Shown here: positions 47,482-64,000 of the stretch, piece after piece
Numbering within the stretch: position 1 is the first letter of the stretch
Layout of the letters: each line of letters starts with the position of its first letter
DNA from: Chaunax sp. Z400
Taxonomy: Eukaryota > Chordata > Actinopteri > Lophiiformes > Chaunacidae
Direction of reading: 5' to 3'
Length of the DNA: 64,000 nucleotides
NCBI GenBank assembly: GCA_037577475.1
Contig: CM075204.1
Span: forward strand, 6,385,355-6,449,354
Position numbers and translations under genes: made by a program
Notes under the pieces: model-generated
The model's database searches: none
Told to the model about the DNA's origin: nothing
Seen by the model: only the letters and a program-made list of their open reading frames with translations

Positions 47482-50400
47482 ATGGTTGTTCAAACATACA
47501 GCAGTATCCTCTGTCTCCTCAGCAGTGTTAGCAGGCGAAGGTGGTGATGCTGTGTTTCCTGTGGGAGCAGCAGTGATGCTGGGGTTGAGTCCCTCCAGGT
47601 TGGACAGCTGAATGACCCCAGAGTGTTCTGGGTCCAGTGCGTTGACCAGCTCTGCGATCCGTGAATGATGAATCTGGGGTTGGGGTCGGGTCCCACCTGG
47701 TCTCTCCAGAAAATGGTGAAGGTCTGCTCGGGCAATCCTGCCTGTCTTGTTCTGGGAAAAAAAACAAAATATGTGAGCATTCTTCTCTTTACTGTACAGA
47801 TTATATGTCCCACAGGTACATTATATTCATAGATATGCACAGATTATCATCATAGTATATGTATGTAGATGTACTCCTTAAGTCCCGTTAATATATTTCA
47901 TATTGCAAACACCTGAAAGGGTGTTTAAGTAATTAGTTTAAATAATTAGTGCAAACAATAGTAAATGTGTTTTTGAAAAATCTTGCATTGAAAAAACGTT
48001 TTATAGGAGAGAAGTCAAGTAAACGCCTCCATGTGCCGTGTTTGTGTGTCGTTCCACCACATCTAAAGGCACAAGGGTTTTTACTTCTGAACCACCACAG
48101 TCAAAGTTACTCTAAGTCAAATTCTGATATGCTAGACTTTTCTGATTGGTGTCATAGAGCGTTCCAGACGCCACATCGCTGGTCGTTGATCATGTCATAA
48201 GAACCCAGAATAGGTTGTGGAATGCACCGAAAACATTTAGGTTTATTGGTAAAGATGTATCCACGAAAGGCTCAGTCGTTCAGAAGCAAGGATGGAGCGA
48301 GGTTCACCGCTATGTCACACCCAGTGGAAGGATAGTAGAGATTTCATTCTCCTCTGTGTTTTACAGAATGTGTCGACCCTTTTCAAATATGACTATATAG
48401 ACATTCCTGTCGTGTGCATGTTTCTCGTTTTTTTGAAAAAAATAAAAGATGCCTTCTATTTTATCTGTTAGTTAAATGGTACTGTTGCTTTTTTACACGG
48501 CACTTTTAATAGCTTCTTTCTATTTATCCTCCTCCCCCGCTCCCTTAAATACGAGGATACAGACAGACTCAGGCTGGCTACAGGGCATGGGAGGGAAATA
48601 AATAAAAAGAGAATAAAAAGCTCAACATATATGTGTATAGATATACTGTATATGTATGTAGATATAAAAAAAAACACAAGGAACTATTTAACTTATTATA
48701 TAGAATGCAGGGCAGCCTATAGGACATGAAGTTATGACCACTTGAGTCATGTTGTTATGTTTTATCTACCAAAGAGGTGAAGAGAGACCATTTGCAGCAT
48801 TATTTCAAACATGGCAACACCTTGAGTCCACCAGTGCACAGATTTAAACTTCATCCTGGTATTTCACTTTAAATTATTTTCCCAACAGTTCACAGCAGAT
48901 TAATGACAATAGCACCAATCATTTTTGAGTGGCATATAAAAGCATCAACAACAACAACAAAAATAGAATTTATCAACATTTTTAAAATAAAGAGTTTTAC
49001 ACTTTGGATAAACATTCAACCATTATGACACGCACAACAACAACAACAACAACAACACGTCTGACTGACGGATTACTCTACTGGATTACATTTAGAGTAA
49101 ATAACGATACTGTGTTGTTCAGATCATATTACAGAATATTTAAGTGCCATATAATGCATTGTATCATTATGATAGTACTAATTATGGCCTGGCACCGTAG
49201 CGCTTCCATTATTATTGTGCCAGGTTATGTTAGAATCATACACAGATGAGGTGAATCATAGAAGTCCTCATCTCTTGAATGCTTCCCCAGAGGTAGTCTA
49301 AAACTATAGTTGGCTTAGAACCTGCCTGAGTGAAAAAGCTCATTATTGTCTGGTGGTGTGAGGACACTCTTGTTTGATCTCCCTCTGCTCAAAAGATTAT
49401 TAAAACAGTTGATGGAGGGATTTTTTTTCCCCCCTTCCCATGGCATTGAAAGGAGGAGATTCTGGCAGATAGATGCGTGTGATTCATATCTGGGAGAGGC
49501 TTCACACACCAACACACACACACACACACGCACACACACACACAGATACACACACTTCCCCAAACTTGGAAGCTGACTGTAGTTTTGTGAGTGGCGGCAA
49601 CAACATCAAACAAACCGTGAATTAATGGAATATTCATTCCCTCCCCCCCTAAGTTTACACAAACTCCAAAGTTTCATCCACCTGAAGTGAGACTGATTTG
49701 AAATTAAAGAGGCAGAACTGGATGCTGAGGCGTATTGAAGGGGATGGTTGTCAGACGAACATATGGCTAGTGACAGAGTGGCTAACCAGTGGCCATATGC
49801 AATCATCTAATCATGTTTATGGCCATCAAAAAGCTGTGGATGATGATTGGCTCATCTGTAAAGCTGTCTGGCATTTATATTTAAAGCATAAACCTGAGCA
49901 TGTGCCTTTGTCTCTCAGCAATCTGCTGAGATTACTCCCATGTGTCCTGTCTAATAACATTCAAAACCACTTCTGCCTTGTCTTTTACTACACTTTTTGC
50001 AAGGATGTGCAAATAAGGGAGACGTGTGAAAGCATCTCAGTGTGTCTTTCGTACAGGTAGGAGAATCTTCAGTCCATTTTAGCTGATTATTTACATCCCT
50101 CCTGACTCCTACCTTGTCCAGCAGATGGAAGATCTCTTTCAGTTGAGGGTAAATGTCCTGGAGATGGACATTGTCTCCGTCTGGGCCGGGCTGCTTAAAG
50201 GCCCTGAGATATAGTTGGAAAGGGAAGGGAAAAAAAGAGGGTGACATATCAGAATAGACATACACATATAGACCTTCATTCTTTCACTATTTTTGACCAG
50301 TAAACCACATTTTCCATGGAACCTATAACTGGAGATTTTCTAGTCTTGATTTAATTAATTTGACAGGTCTACTTCTCAACAGCTGTGAATGAAGGTAGTT

Positions 50401-53400
50401 GGAACAATAGTTTAATATGGACATGGTAAAAGGAACAATTAATTGTTTAGTACCCCAAGTGTTTAGATTCATGTAAGATAATTCACATCAATGTTGAGAA
50501 CAAATACCGACAGTTCTGTACCTTTGTTCACAAGTCAGTAAGGATAAGGTGGGGATTCGCTCACCTAACCTTTAATGCAGAAGATCAGACAGATGCAACA
50601 TAAACTGACAGTAGGAGAAAACCTTAGATATATAGATATATAATTGCTAGCTCGTGTCTGAATCACTGTATCAGCATCATCGCTGGCTGTTTCACAAACC
50701 AACCATGAGAAAAACAAAACCAACGTTTCCCATTACTCAACACTCTCACAAACATTCATTCTATTCAGCGCCCCATGTCGTATCGTTCACAACCTTTTGC
50801 TCCTGATTGGACAGTATGATTACCCCTGATAGGACGGTCTGCTTAAAATGTATGCTCATAACCATGGGTGTGTTTTAAAATGCATTTCTACTGCACACAA
50901 TCTCTTAGATTAAGTCAAGAAACAAGCATCTGCAACAGTCTAGATCAGTTACATTAAGGGTTCTATGAGAACCAAGAAAGCATAAAGAACACTTTAGAAT
51001 CAAGACGGGAAATAATTCAATAAGTGTCTGTGTGTTTATTTGTTTGTTTGTTTGGTCAATTTTCAGGATTATGCACAAACTACTGAACAACGTTTGAGGA
51101 AACTTGTTGGAAAGGTGGGTCATGGGCCACGAAAGAACCCATTCAATGTTAGTGCAGGTCCAGACAAAGGGGCGGAGCCAGGTGTTTGTTTCGACTTTCT
51201 TTAATACTTCTAGATATTTTTCAACGTATTCCCCAATTACACACAAAACTACGGAAACAATTTCCACAAGGCTTTGCATGGGGGTGGAGTATGGATCAGA
51301 CAAGCTGAACAGACATGTGGACAGTAGAGGTATTCGCTCCACTGAGTGTCATTGCAGTTAAAATTATACTATGCAGCCTGAGATGGTGGTAAATTTGACC
51401 CTTTCCTAGATTAGTGTGTTGTTGTGTGGGCGAGGGTTTGGGGCAGCACATGATATGTACTAAAAGATATTAACATATTAGAGATATTAACAGTAATTGG
51501 ACTAAATCTGTGTGGCAACGTAAGCTAACTTTGACCTGCTAATCGATCCAGCATTTCAGTGCAATCAGTACAATCCAAGGTTCTGGGTTCAAACTGCTTC
51601 AACCCTGCAAAGGACAAGAGATTATGAGCACAGAAGGGTCATGAATTCATTTCTACACATTCTCATCACTGCTCATCACAAAGTGACAGCCTTGAACGTC
51701 CTCTCTTAACGCCCTCCTGCCACCAAGTATTTCTCACACATGCCTAACTTGAAAAGGCACTTTTTGTTAAGTTGACACACAACAAGTAGCTGGTTAGGTT
51801 TTAGGAAAATATCAACGTGTGTAGTTTTTCTCACCGCCACAAACTTTAGTGTCCTTGGTGGGACCTACAGTACCATTAAACCCAAACCTCCATCCCTCTT
51901 GGGACTTTCTCGCTTTGTAAAATCCATCTTCTATAATTCACCTCGACCCTCCTCAAACCAGACGTCAAACAACAACCCATTGGTGAGAGTTCAAATCAGG
52001 CTTTATCTTCACAGTGGCTGTCCATCTTCACCAAAGTGTTAAAGCTGCCTATACCCTTTTAAAACTACACTACCCAACCAACTACCATTGTTTCCAAACC
52101 TTTACCATATCATAGTATCCAATGAACAGAACATCATTTAAAAAGGTTTGCAATGAACATTACAAGGAAACATCTAATATCAGTTTAATAAAGTAATGAT
52201 GAAAAATACGTCTGAGACCACCTCCAGCAATATTAGTAAGTGATGATAATGTAACAGAGTAACAATAATCATCGCAGATGCCCAGAGTCATGCAGGCTGC
52301 CTTCTCTTTTCAGAGGCCGTAATGTCAGGTGTGAACAGACTGAGCAGAGAAGACCTGTGAGCAACAAAGCGATGAAGAAATACTCCTCACCACATGTGTA
52401 AGTTATTTATGTGAAATGGGTTGAAGACATTCAAACTAACCTGTCAGAGTGAAGACTTGCGTTGTCCTCGGCCCTGACCGGGCTCATGAAGCGGCCCAAG
52501 AAGTGTTTCCACCTCACAGGCCCGGTTGCTTTCACACCATAGCTGCACACACACACACACACACACAAAATCCATACACATGCATGAAAAATACATTACA
52601 GAGAATAGATGATAGCTCGATGTTAACATTTAAAGAGTAAAGGGCAGAGAGGCTGAGGTAGAAAGACAGAGGAGAAAAGAAATATAAATAAATAAAGGGT
52701 TGTTTTTTTCCCCTTACCAACTGGTCAGCCTCTGGAAGGAGTGAGGGTTCATGGGAAATATAAAGCTGCTAAGAACGGCCCTGAGGACGTCCTGCTCCAC
52801 CAGGCCGGAGTGGGTGATGTCAAAGGCCTGCAGTGCTTGCCACAGAGGGGTAGAGTTCATACACATCTGACAGGTAGAAGAACACACTGGTGTACATTCA
52901 TGTCTCACACAAGCTTTTCTCTCTCGCCTTAAATGACATCACTTTAAAACGCCACAGCTAGTGTCTCTGCCTTGATTATGATGTGAGGAGAAGAGGCGAG
53001 GGAAAGGGAATGGAGGATGTACAAATTGAGAAATGAGAAGAAGGACGAGTCTGTCGCTCCTCAACAAGGACAGGAAGTGAGTCATCTCTGGTTTCGGTTA
53101 CCATGGAGAACATCCCAGTGCAGCTCTCATATGTGAGAGAAAAGACTCCACACCACATTTCCCACAAATTAGTCATGATTAACACACTAACTCAGGAGCT
53201 GATTTTTCTGGGCAAACATTTTAATTGGAAGTGTTCCCTCTGCCGTTTGCATCCTGACGAGCCACTTAGAGCCAATTTAACCCTCCGTCTTTGAAGAGGA
53301 TAATGCAGGGGAGAGGGCCAGATGGTGACATGCAAACATGAGGAGTAAAACACACAATGTGATTCAGACAAAGTCTGCACCTTGTGAAGGAAGAGAGACT

Positions 53401-54372
53401 GCAGCTTCCTGTGTGGCAGGACTGATGGGGCGTCAGAGCTGGAAGCAGATTCTGGTCTCTGGTTCCTCTTCTTGACAGATGGAGTCGTCCATCGACTGGA
53501 CACCTCTGAAGAAAAAAAAAACACACAATCTTTAAAATATCTCGCCATATTCTCTCTAGTATGTGCTGCTCAGTAAGTATGGCCAAGATAGTTTGACATT
53601 AAATATGAAACAACTGGTTTTTGGGTCTGATTTCAAATGATTTTTAATTGTACTAGTTATGGGGCGCTAAAGATGACGATGTCAATCTCGTGGTCACCAC
53701 TAGATATCCATGGTAACCAAAGGATACATTTGAATGACTGGTGATGCCCAGGTGTCATCCAGCAGCATCGGCAGATAAACATCATGGTAAACTATATTTG
53801 CAAAAGATGCACTTGTTATAAGCAAGTCAGCATTAGAAAGTTTGAGATGGAAAATTAGATCTTCAGTCTTTTGTTTTTTAGATATTTAATTTTTTTTAAG
53901 TTCCTGAAGAATCTGTGCCTGTGCTTTAGTATTAGCCACAGCCTAAGTTGTTAATCGTGAGGCAATAACTATGTATTTAACAATTAACACGAACAGTTTT
54001 GATAACCAGTGTTTCACTTGTATTAGCATTTAGCTTGAAGCCCTGCTTTATGAACAAACATATGACTCTATCATACCTATCTTAGTGCAGACTGGAGCGA
54101 TCTTGAAGTTATGGCTGTCACCAAAGCCTAGCTTCTCCAGGAACATTTCATATGAGATGCTGGATGCATTATTGGGACTGTAGTGATTCCACAACCTGGA
54201 AGAAAAAAAAAAGCAATAAGATGCTGGACGTTTATGTTTTAATAAGCACAGTGTCACAGATGATCTGTAATGTCAAGAATATCCCAGATGTGAATTTCTA
54301 CATGCTAAGCTTTATCCTGTCTTTCACACAGACAGATGAAGTGTGTGTGTGTGTGTGTGTGTGTGTGGATGG

Positions 54373-54403
<31 letters not shown>

Positions 54404-56010
54404 TGTGCGTGTATGTGTGGGAGAGAGTCCTGAGCACTTAAACCAATTAAAACCATTGAAAATGAACCTGTCATACAATCCTCTAGAGCCGCATCAGAAA
54501 AGTTGAGCGGCGTTTCTGGAGCGGATTTGACTGCAGGGCCCGAAGTTTTAAGAGTCAATTAGCTCTCTCTCTCCTGCTGAAACAAAGGCTGACCACAGAG
54601 TGACTGCTACTGGTCTCGTCCTCGCCGAAAGACGACTTCCCACCACTGGGAATACTGGAAATAGTTGGGGCTGCGCAGGTTGGTTGATAGGTGTGTGTGA
54701 GTGCCTGTGTGTGTGTGTGTGTGTGTGTATTCTACACATTACCACATGCACACATATGACAAAGGGATGAATTTGTTATGTGTGCACACCTTTTAACTCA
54801 ATCAGCTGTGCTTTAAAAGTTGCTGTAATCTGTAGACTAATAGGACACCTAGAAAAGAGCTAGAGACACATTTTAAAAAGCCAATACTGCCTACAGTAAA
54901 TCGTTACCACAATTTTAGCGTTTTAAGAATGTATATGTCTTCATATGCTGATATCCTTTCATAGAATTTAGCAAAAATATCATCTCACTGTCATTCTCAA
55001 ATAGTCATTGACAATGACCGGTGACCAGAAGAGGAAGTCTCTAAGGCTGACTGTTGGCAGATGACAGCCGATGGGTTCAGAGAGCGTTTTGAACCAGCAT
55101 GGAGGTTGTTTCACAATCTTCTGATATTCTGACTGCTCTTTTTTTTTCTTGTAAGACTTCTATCTTTGCCAAAGAGGTTATGTTTTCACCAGTGTCCATT
55201 TCTTTGTTTACTGGTTGGTTGGTCTGTTTGTGAGCATGATTGTGCAAAAAATGCTGGACAGATTTCCACAAAAACTGGTGGAATGATGGGTATGGTCTGG
55301 TTAAATCTGGATCCAGATCTAGGGGCAGATTGATGTATTTTTCCCATTGGCTCTAACATTGTTTTTTTATATTTCCCCTAATTGAGCCAATTTCCACAAA
55401 TCTGGGGCCTGGATTGGGCAAGAAACCAGAACATCTTAACAACTTTCCAGGAAACTTTCCTTCACACTGCGAATCCGTAGGATTGTTCAGCGTTGGCGGA
55501 GGCAAGCACTCTCCTGAATGCCATTCCAGTTAGCAATGTGACTGCCTTCCTACAGCTCAGTAATTAAGTTGATGGGTAAATGTCATTAACACTGGTAGAC
55601 ATGATACGAAAACTGCAATAAAGCAGAATCACTCTTTATGCATAGAATTATTCCATATATGCATGAAAGCAAGAGGATTGTGATTACTTAAGAACAATAT
55701 GCTTGTATGCATGGATTTTGGAAAATGATGTAACACCAGCTACGTGAATGTTAGCAGAAAACCCAGCTCAGTGACCACTCAAGCATTTCTCATGCATGGT
55801 GTGTGTGTGTGGCCCTTTCCATATTGCAATCTGTTGCGTCAAACTGTACCAGATGTGATGCACTAACCCCCACCTCTGAAAGTCCTTGTCTGTTAGCTGG
55901 ATGCAGTAGTTGTCCATGATGCGGCGGAACTCGTGCCGCTCGATGCGTCCCTCTCGGTTGTTGTCAAAGACCCGGAACACTCTGATCACGGTCCTCAGGT
56001 TGCCTCCAAT
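34517..56010 (-). CDS. efcab6: efcab6 (DJ-1-binding protein), 5'-partial multi-EF-hand protein, 26 exons
   Basis: Twenty-six minus-strand exons join with every phase matching into 4044 nt (1347 residues plus TGA at 34517-34519). The series runs parallel to human EFCAB6 from about its residue 140 to the end, as far as I recall that protein (about 1500 residues). The protein is a string of paired helix-loop-helix EF-hand units, most of which have lost calcium-binding residues. The mammalian protein is known as DJBP, a testis-enriched partner of DJ-1 and the androgen receptor; a ciliary or sperm role has also been suggested. The first exon(s), with roughly 150 residues, were not found between 56011 and 64000. 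Adjacent mpped1 in the same relative orientation supports the identity. Confidence 0.9.
34933..35018. repeat. (GT)n microsatellite in the last efcab6 intron
   Basis: About 85 bp of GT with TCT interruptions. In efcab6 sense it reads CA. Confidence 0.93.
35336..36989. other. efcab6 intron
   Basis: 1.65 kb without an exon. Sequence near 36420-36600 (GGATCTGGATCAAAAAGC, ATCCAAATTAAAAATTGGAT) looks like a decayed reverse copy of the ACCTCCGCC-type repeat. The rest shows nothing specific. Confidence 0.35.
37448..38099. other. efcab6 intron
   Basis: No exon. The part at about 37580-37760 has several loose inverted words (CAGATT/AATCTG, TGAACAGCTG) but no defined element. Confidence 0.3.
38896..39461. 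other. efcab6 intron with a repeat fragment
   Basis: Sequence at about 39228-39320 (CTCTGGGGACCATGAAATG, then GGCAATCCATCCAATAGTTG) matches a phrase common in dispersed fish repeats. No exon was seen. Confidence 0.35.
40142..44084 (-). CDS. efcab6: efcab6 exons 12-18 of those seen: middle to C-terminal EF-hands
   Basis: Exons: 43970-44084, 43106-43221, 42079-42308, 41926-41989, 41723-41841, 41467-41628 and 40142-40297. Readable units are LEDSWVMLDDKNFNRLTDLL, SAEECLAAMKTRIKTIHE, LMDRKRKGVVDCHDFKVLY with a half-preserved loop, KWADMSK|VLCQFDSDGHSR, IHKRSLRELLYTYALP, CVAVCDFLEKLGF, and LTHLETRGDGTVTVEQLL. The order and spacing match the human protein. The 64-nt exon at 41926 would be missed by most scans for open frames; it is fixed by phase on both sides. 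Confidence 0.87.
40298..41466. other. efcab6 intron with a LINE-tail-like fragment
   Basis: Mostly AT-rich. The fragment at about 40705-40810 (CAACAGGTTGCC, TTCCACACAGAATGGCC, ACACCCTTCTTAGTGTGAGGCGA) resembles the 3' part of a widespread fish retroposon. A second, clearer copy is at 44398-44515. A (TTA)n stretch lies at 41331-41349. Confidence 0.4.
42309..43105. other. efcab6 intron with an inverted repeat
   Basis: Contains a reverse, decayed copy of the ACCTCCGCC-type repeat at about 42706-42800 and a 25-bp inverted repeat (42783-42807 with 42831-42855, one mismatch) around an AAATAAATAAAT spacer. Confidence 0.4.
43222..43969. other. efcab6 intron, candidate conserved non-coding stretch
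   Basis: No exon. The part at about 43555-43700 (CATAATTAGCCCAAACAAGC, CTGCTAATGAGAAAAG) has homeodomain-type TAAT cores and no repeat character. Conservation is not shown. Confidence 0.3.
44398..44515. mobile_element. Retroposon 3'-tail fragment
   Basis: GGGTTGGAGCCTATCCCAGC, then GGGAACCCACACAGACACAG and CAAACCCAGACCCTTCTTGC plus TGTGAGGTGACAGTGGT. These phrases in this order are typical of a LINE/SINE tail found throughout teleosts. Just upstream, 44336-44395 resembles the ACCTCCGCC-type repeat. Confidence 0.5.
45085..50203 (-). CDS. efcab6: efcab6 exons 6-11 of those seen: middle EF-hands and linkers
   Basis: Exons: 50113-50203, 47500-47751, 47250-47330, 46680-46840, 45424-45588 and 45085-45298. 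A loop split by an intron reads LLDK|NKTGRIARADLHHFL, followed by LVNALDPEHSGVIQL. Exon 47250-47330 is 81 nt, phase 0 to 0, a low-complexity linker ending APASWRT. The next encodes VENLLLDKLCEQLSSVL and CDPQHTGYVTQEELKTVL, then THFNK|LCETS. Exon 45424-45588 has a run of eleven serines from a TCCTCA repeat. The last ends DGTLSEADVRK. The acceptor of exon 46680-46840 is taken as the GAG before GTGGAGAAC, because a TG array fills the intron just upstream. Confidence 0.85.
45589..46679. other. efcab6 intron with a repeat copy and a perfect hairpin
   Basis: A reverse-oriented ACCTCCGCC-type repeat lies at about 46071-46215. A perfect 25-bp inverted repeat with a 4-base loop lies at 46531-46584 (listed separately). 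No exon. Confidence 0.45.
46531..46584. repeat. Perfect 25-bp inverted repeat with 4-base loop
   Basis: Left arm 46531-46555 (TTATTGATTTACACAAAAG and on) and right arm 46560-46584 are exact reverse complements around the loop TAAC. It could form a strong hairpin in DNA or in the efcab6 pre-mRNA. Confidence 0.9.
46855..47109. repeat. Long (CA)n array filling an efcab6 intron
   Basis: About 255 bp of CA with scattered CG and GA interruptions. In efcab6 sense it is (TG)n. It makes up well over half of the 409-nt intron 46841-47249 and ends about 15 bases from the exon's acceptor. Confidence 0.95.
47399..47477. repeat. (CA)n array in the neighbouring efcab6 intron
   Basis: 79 bp of uninterrupted CA, that is (TG)n in efcab6 sense, inside the 169-nt intron 47331-47499. 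Confidence 0.95.
47752..50112. other. efcab6 intron
   Basis: No exon was recognised. It includes a (CAA)n run at 49033-49056 and a short (CA)n at 49506-49552. The piece 48110-48420 looks repeat-like but is not assigned. Confidence 0.35.
50204..52440. other. efcab6 intron with one dispersed-repeat copy
   Basis: Positions about 51030-51360 hold an ACCTCCGCC-type repeat: a GTTTGTTTGTTTG run, CAGGATTATGCACAAACTAC, and the family's end GAGGTATTCGCTCCACTGAG then TGTCATTGCAGTT. No exon. Confidence 0.4.
52441..56010 (-). CDS. efcab6: efcab6 exons encoding the first EF-hand pairs (5 exons)
   Basis: Exons: 55874-56010, 54077-54195, 53381-53505, 52718-52866 and 52441-52542. The first reads NLRTVIRVFRVFDNNREGR and then IERHEFRRIMDNYCIQL. 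Its loop D-N-N-R-E-G-R-I-E-R-H-E is close to a canonical EF loop. It continues LWNHYSPNN and SYEMFLEKLGFGDSHNF in the next exon. A Ser/Lys/Arg-rich linker (VKKRNQRPESASSSD) is in the third. The fourth has FDITHSGLVEQDVLRAVL, a degenerate loop, and the fifth has YGVKATGPVRWKHFLGRF. The acceptor of the last exon directly follows a TG repeat. Confidence 0.88.
52546..52567. repeat. (CA)n tract adjoining an efcab6 3' splice site
   Basis: In efcab6 sense this reads (TG)n, running to within three bases of the CAG acceptor of exon 52441-52542. It takes the place of the usual pyrimidine tract. Confidence 0.9.
54337..54420. repeat. (GT)n microsatellite, interrupted
   Basis: GT dinucleotides with GGATGGG, TAT and GCG interruptions, in the efcab6 intron 54196-55873. 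A further short (GT)n tract is at 54703-54728. Confidence 0.92.
55170..55513 (+). mobile_element. Dispersed ACCTCCGCC-type repeat, near full-length copy
   Basis: Begins TTGCCAAAGAGGTTATGTTT, has a GTTGGTTGGTCTG run, GATTGTGCAAAAAATGCTGG, GGATCCAGATCTAGGGGCAG, and ends GTTGGCGGAGGCAAGCACTC. It shows what both ends of the family look like in one copy. Confidence 0.6.
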
Positions 56011-63373
<7,363 letters not shown>

Positions 63374-63441
63374 AAGTGATCTTAATTGCATATTGATAAG
63401 TGAGGCGAGGACAGGGAGTAAACAGCTGTTACTAGTACTTC

Positions 63442-63590
<149 letters not shown>

Positions 63591-63705
63591 ATCACTCATT
63601 ATCAGTCCCAGCTGGTCCTCCAAGACGAGTCGTCAGACAGTGACCACAGACTAAAATTCACACATTCCTACACACTCACACTTATTACAGTAACTTACAA
63701 CTAAT

Positions 63706-64000
63706 CCTGGGCGGCAGGTGGAGCAGTCGTCCACTTATTGGACGGTTGCTGGTTCAATCGCCTCCTTTATTCTATGAAACTGAAGTGAAGATGTTGAAGT
63801 GTCCTTGGGCGAGATACTGAACCCAAATTTGCTCCCGGTGGTTGTTCCATTGGTGTGTGAGTGATTGTGTTATTGCTCCAGATGAGCAGGTGGCATCTTC
63901 CATAGCCTCTGTCACCACTGTTCGAATGTTTGTGTGTGTGGGTGAAAGGTTGTTTGTGTTGTAAAGGTCTAGAGAGGAGCTATATAAGTTCAGTCCATTT
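63706..64000 (+). mobile_element. tRNA-derived SINE, running to the window end
   Basis: The head, GGGCGGCAGGTGGAGCAGTC and CTGGTTCAATCGCC (B-box-like), is followed by GTCCTTGGGCGAGATACTG, AACCCAAATTTGCTCCC and GCTATATAAGTTCAGTCCAT. The last phrase is the usual 3' end of a very common percomorph SINE-type repeat. The copy is nearly complete and cut by the window edge. Confidence 0.6.

Overview
This is a 64 kb piece of a vertebrate nuclear genome, almost certainly a percomorph-type teleost fish. The genes are split into many short exons with GT-AG introns. Long (CA)n/(GT)n microsatellites are very abundant. Several interspersed repeats are ones I recognise from ray-finned fish: an element beginning ACCTCCGCCAAGG, a short MITE with TTAAAGGAAC ends, a long-inverted-repeat element, a tRNA-type SINE and LINE 3' tails. 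No bacterial, viral or CRISPR content was seen.

Three protein-coding genes can be supported. (1) Plus strand, 10252-28626: the last three coding exons of mpped1, a brain-type metallophosphoesterase; its earlier exons lie before the window. (2) Minus strand, 13307-19461: a complete poly(A) polymerase gene of the PAPOLA/PAPOLB/PAPOLG family, 19 exons and about 682 residues. It sits entirely inside the 14.6 kb mpped1 intron, on the opposite strand. (3) Minus strand, 34517-56010: 26 exons of efcab6 (the DJ-1-binding multi-EF-hand protein), ending at a true stop. They join in frame into about 1347 residues; only the N-terminal part, roughly 150 residues judged from the human protein, is missing.

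Layout: 1-10251 is mpped1 intron with a LINE tail, microsatellites and MITEs. 10252-28626 holds the mpped1 3' exons with the nested polymerase. 28627-34516 is mpped1 3' UTR or intergenic DNA. 34517-56010 is efcab6. 56011-64000 is efcab6 upstream intron or 5' flank, where no exon was recognised. From memory of human 22q13, MPPED1 (+) next to EFCAB6 (-) is the tetrapod order and orientation, so the two outer genes look like conserved synteny. I do not know a poly(A) polymerase there in mammals.

The points most worth a second look are the nested, antisense and sequence-diverged poly(A) polymerase, and the UG-repeat-filled introns on both sides of a frame-neutral 81-nt efcab6 exon. All exon borders were read by eye from splice sites, reading phase and recalled family sequences. 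No alignment or database search was run.
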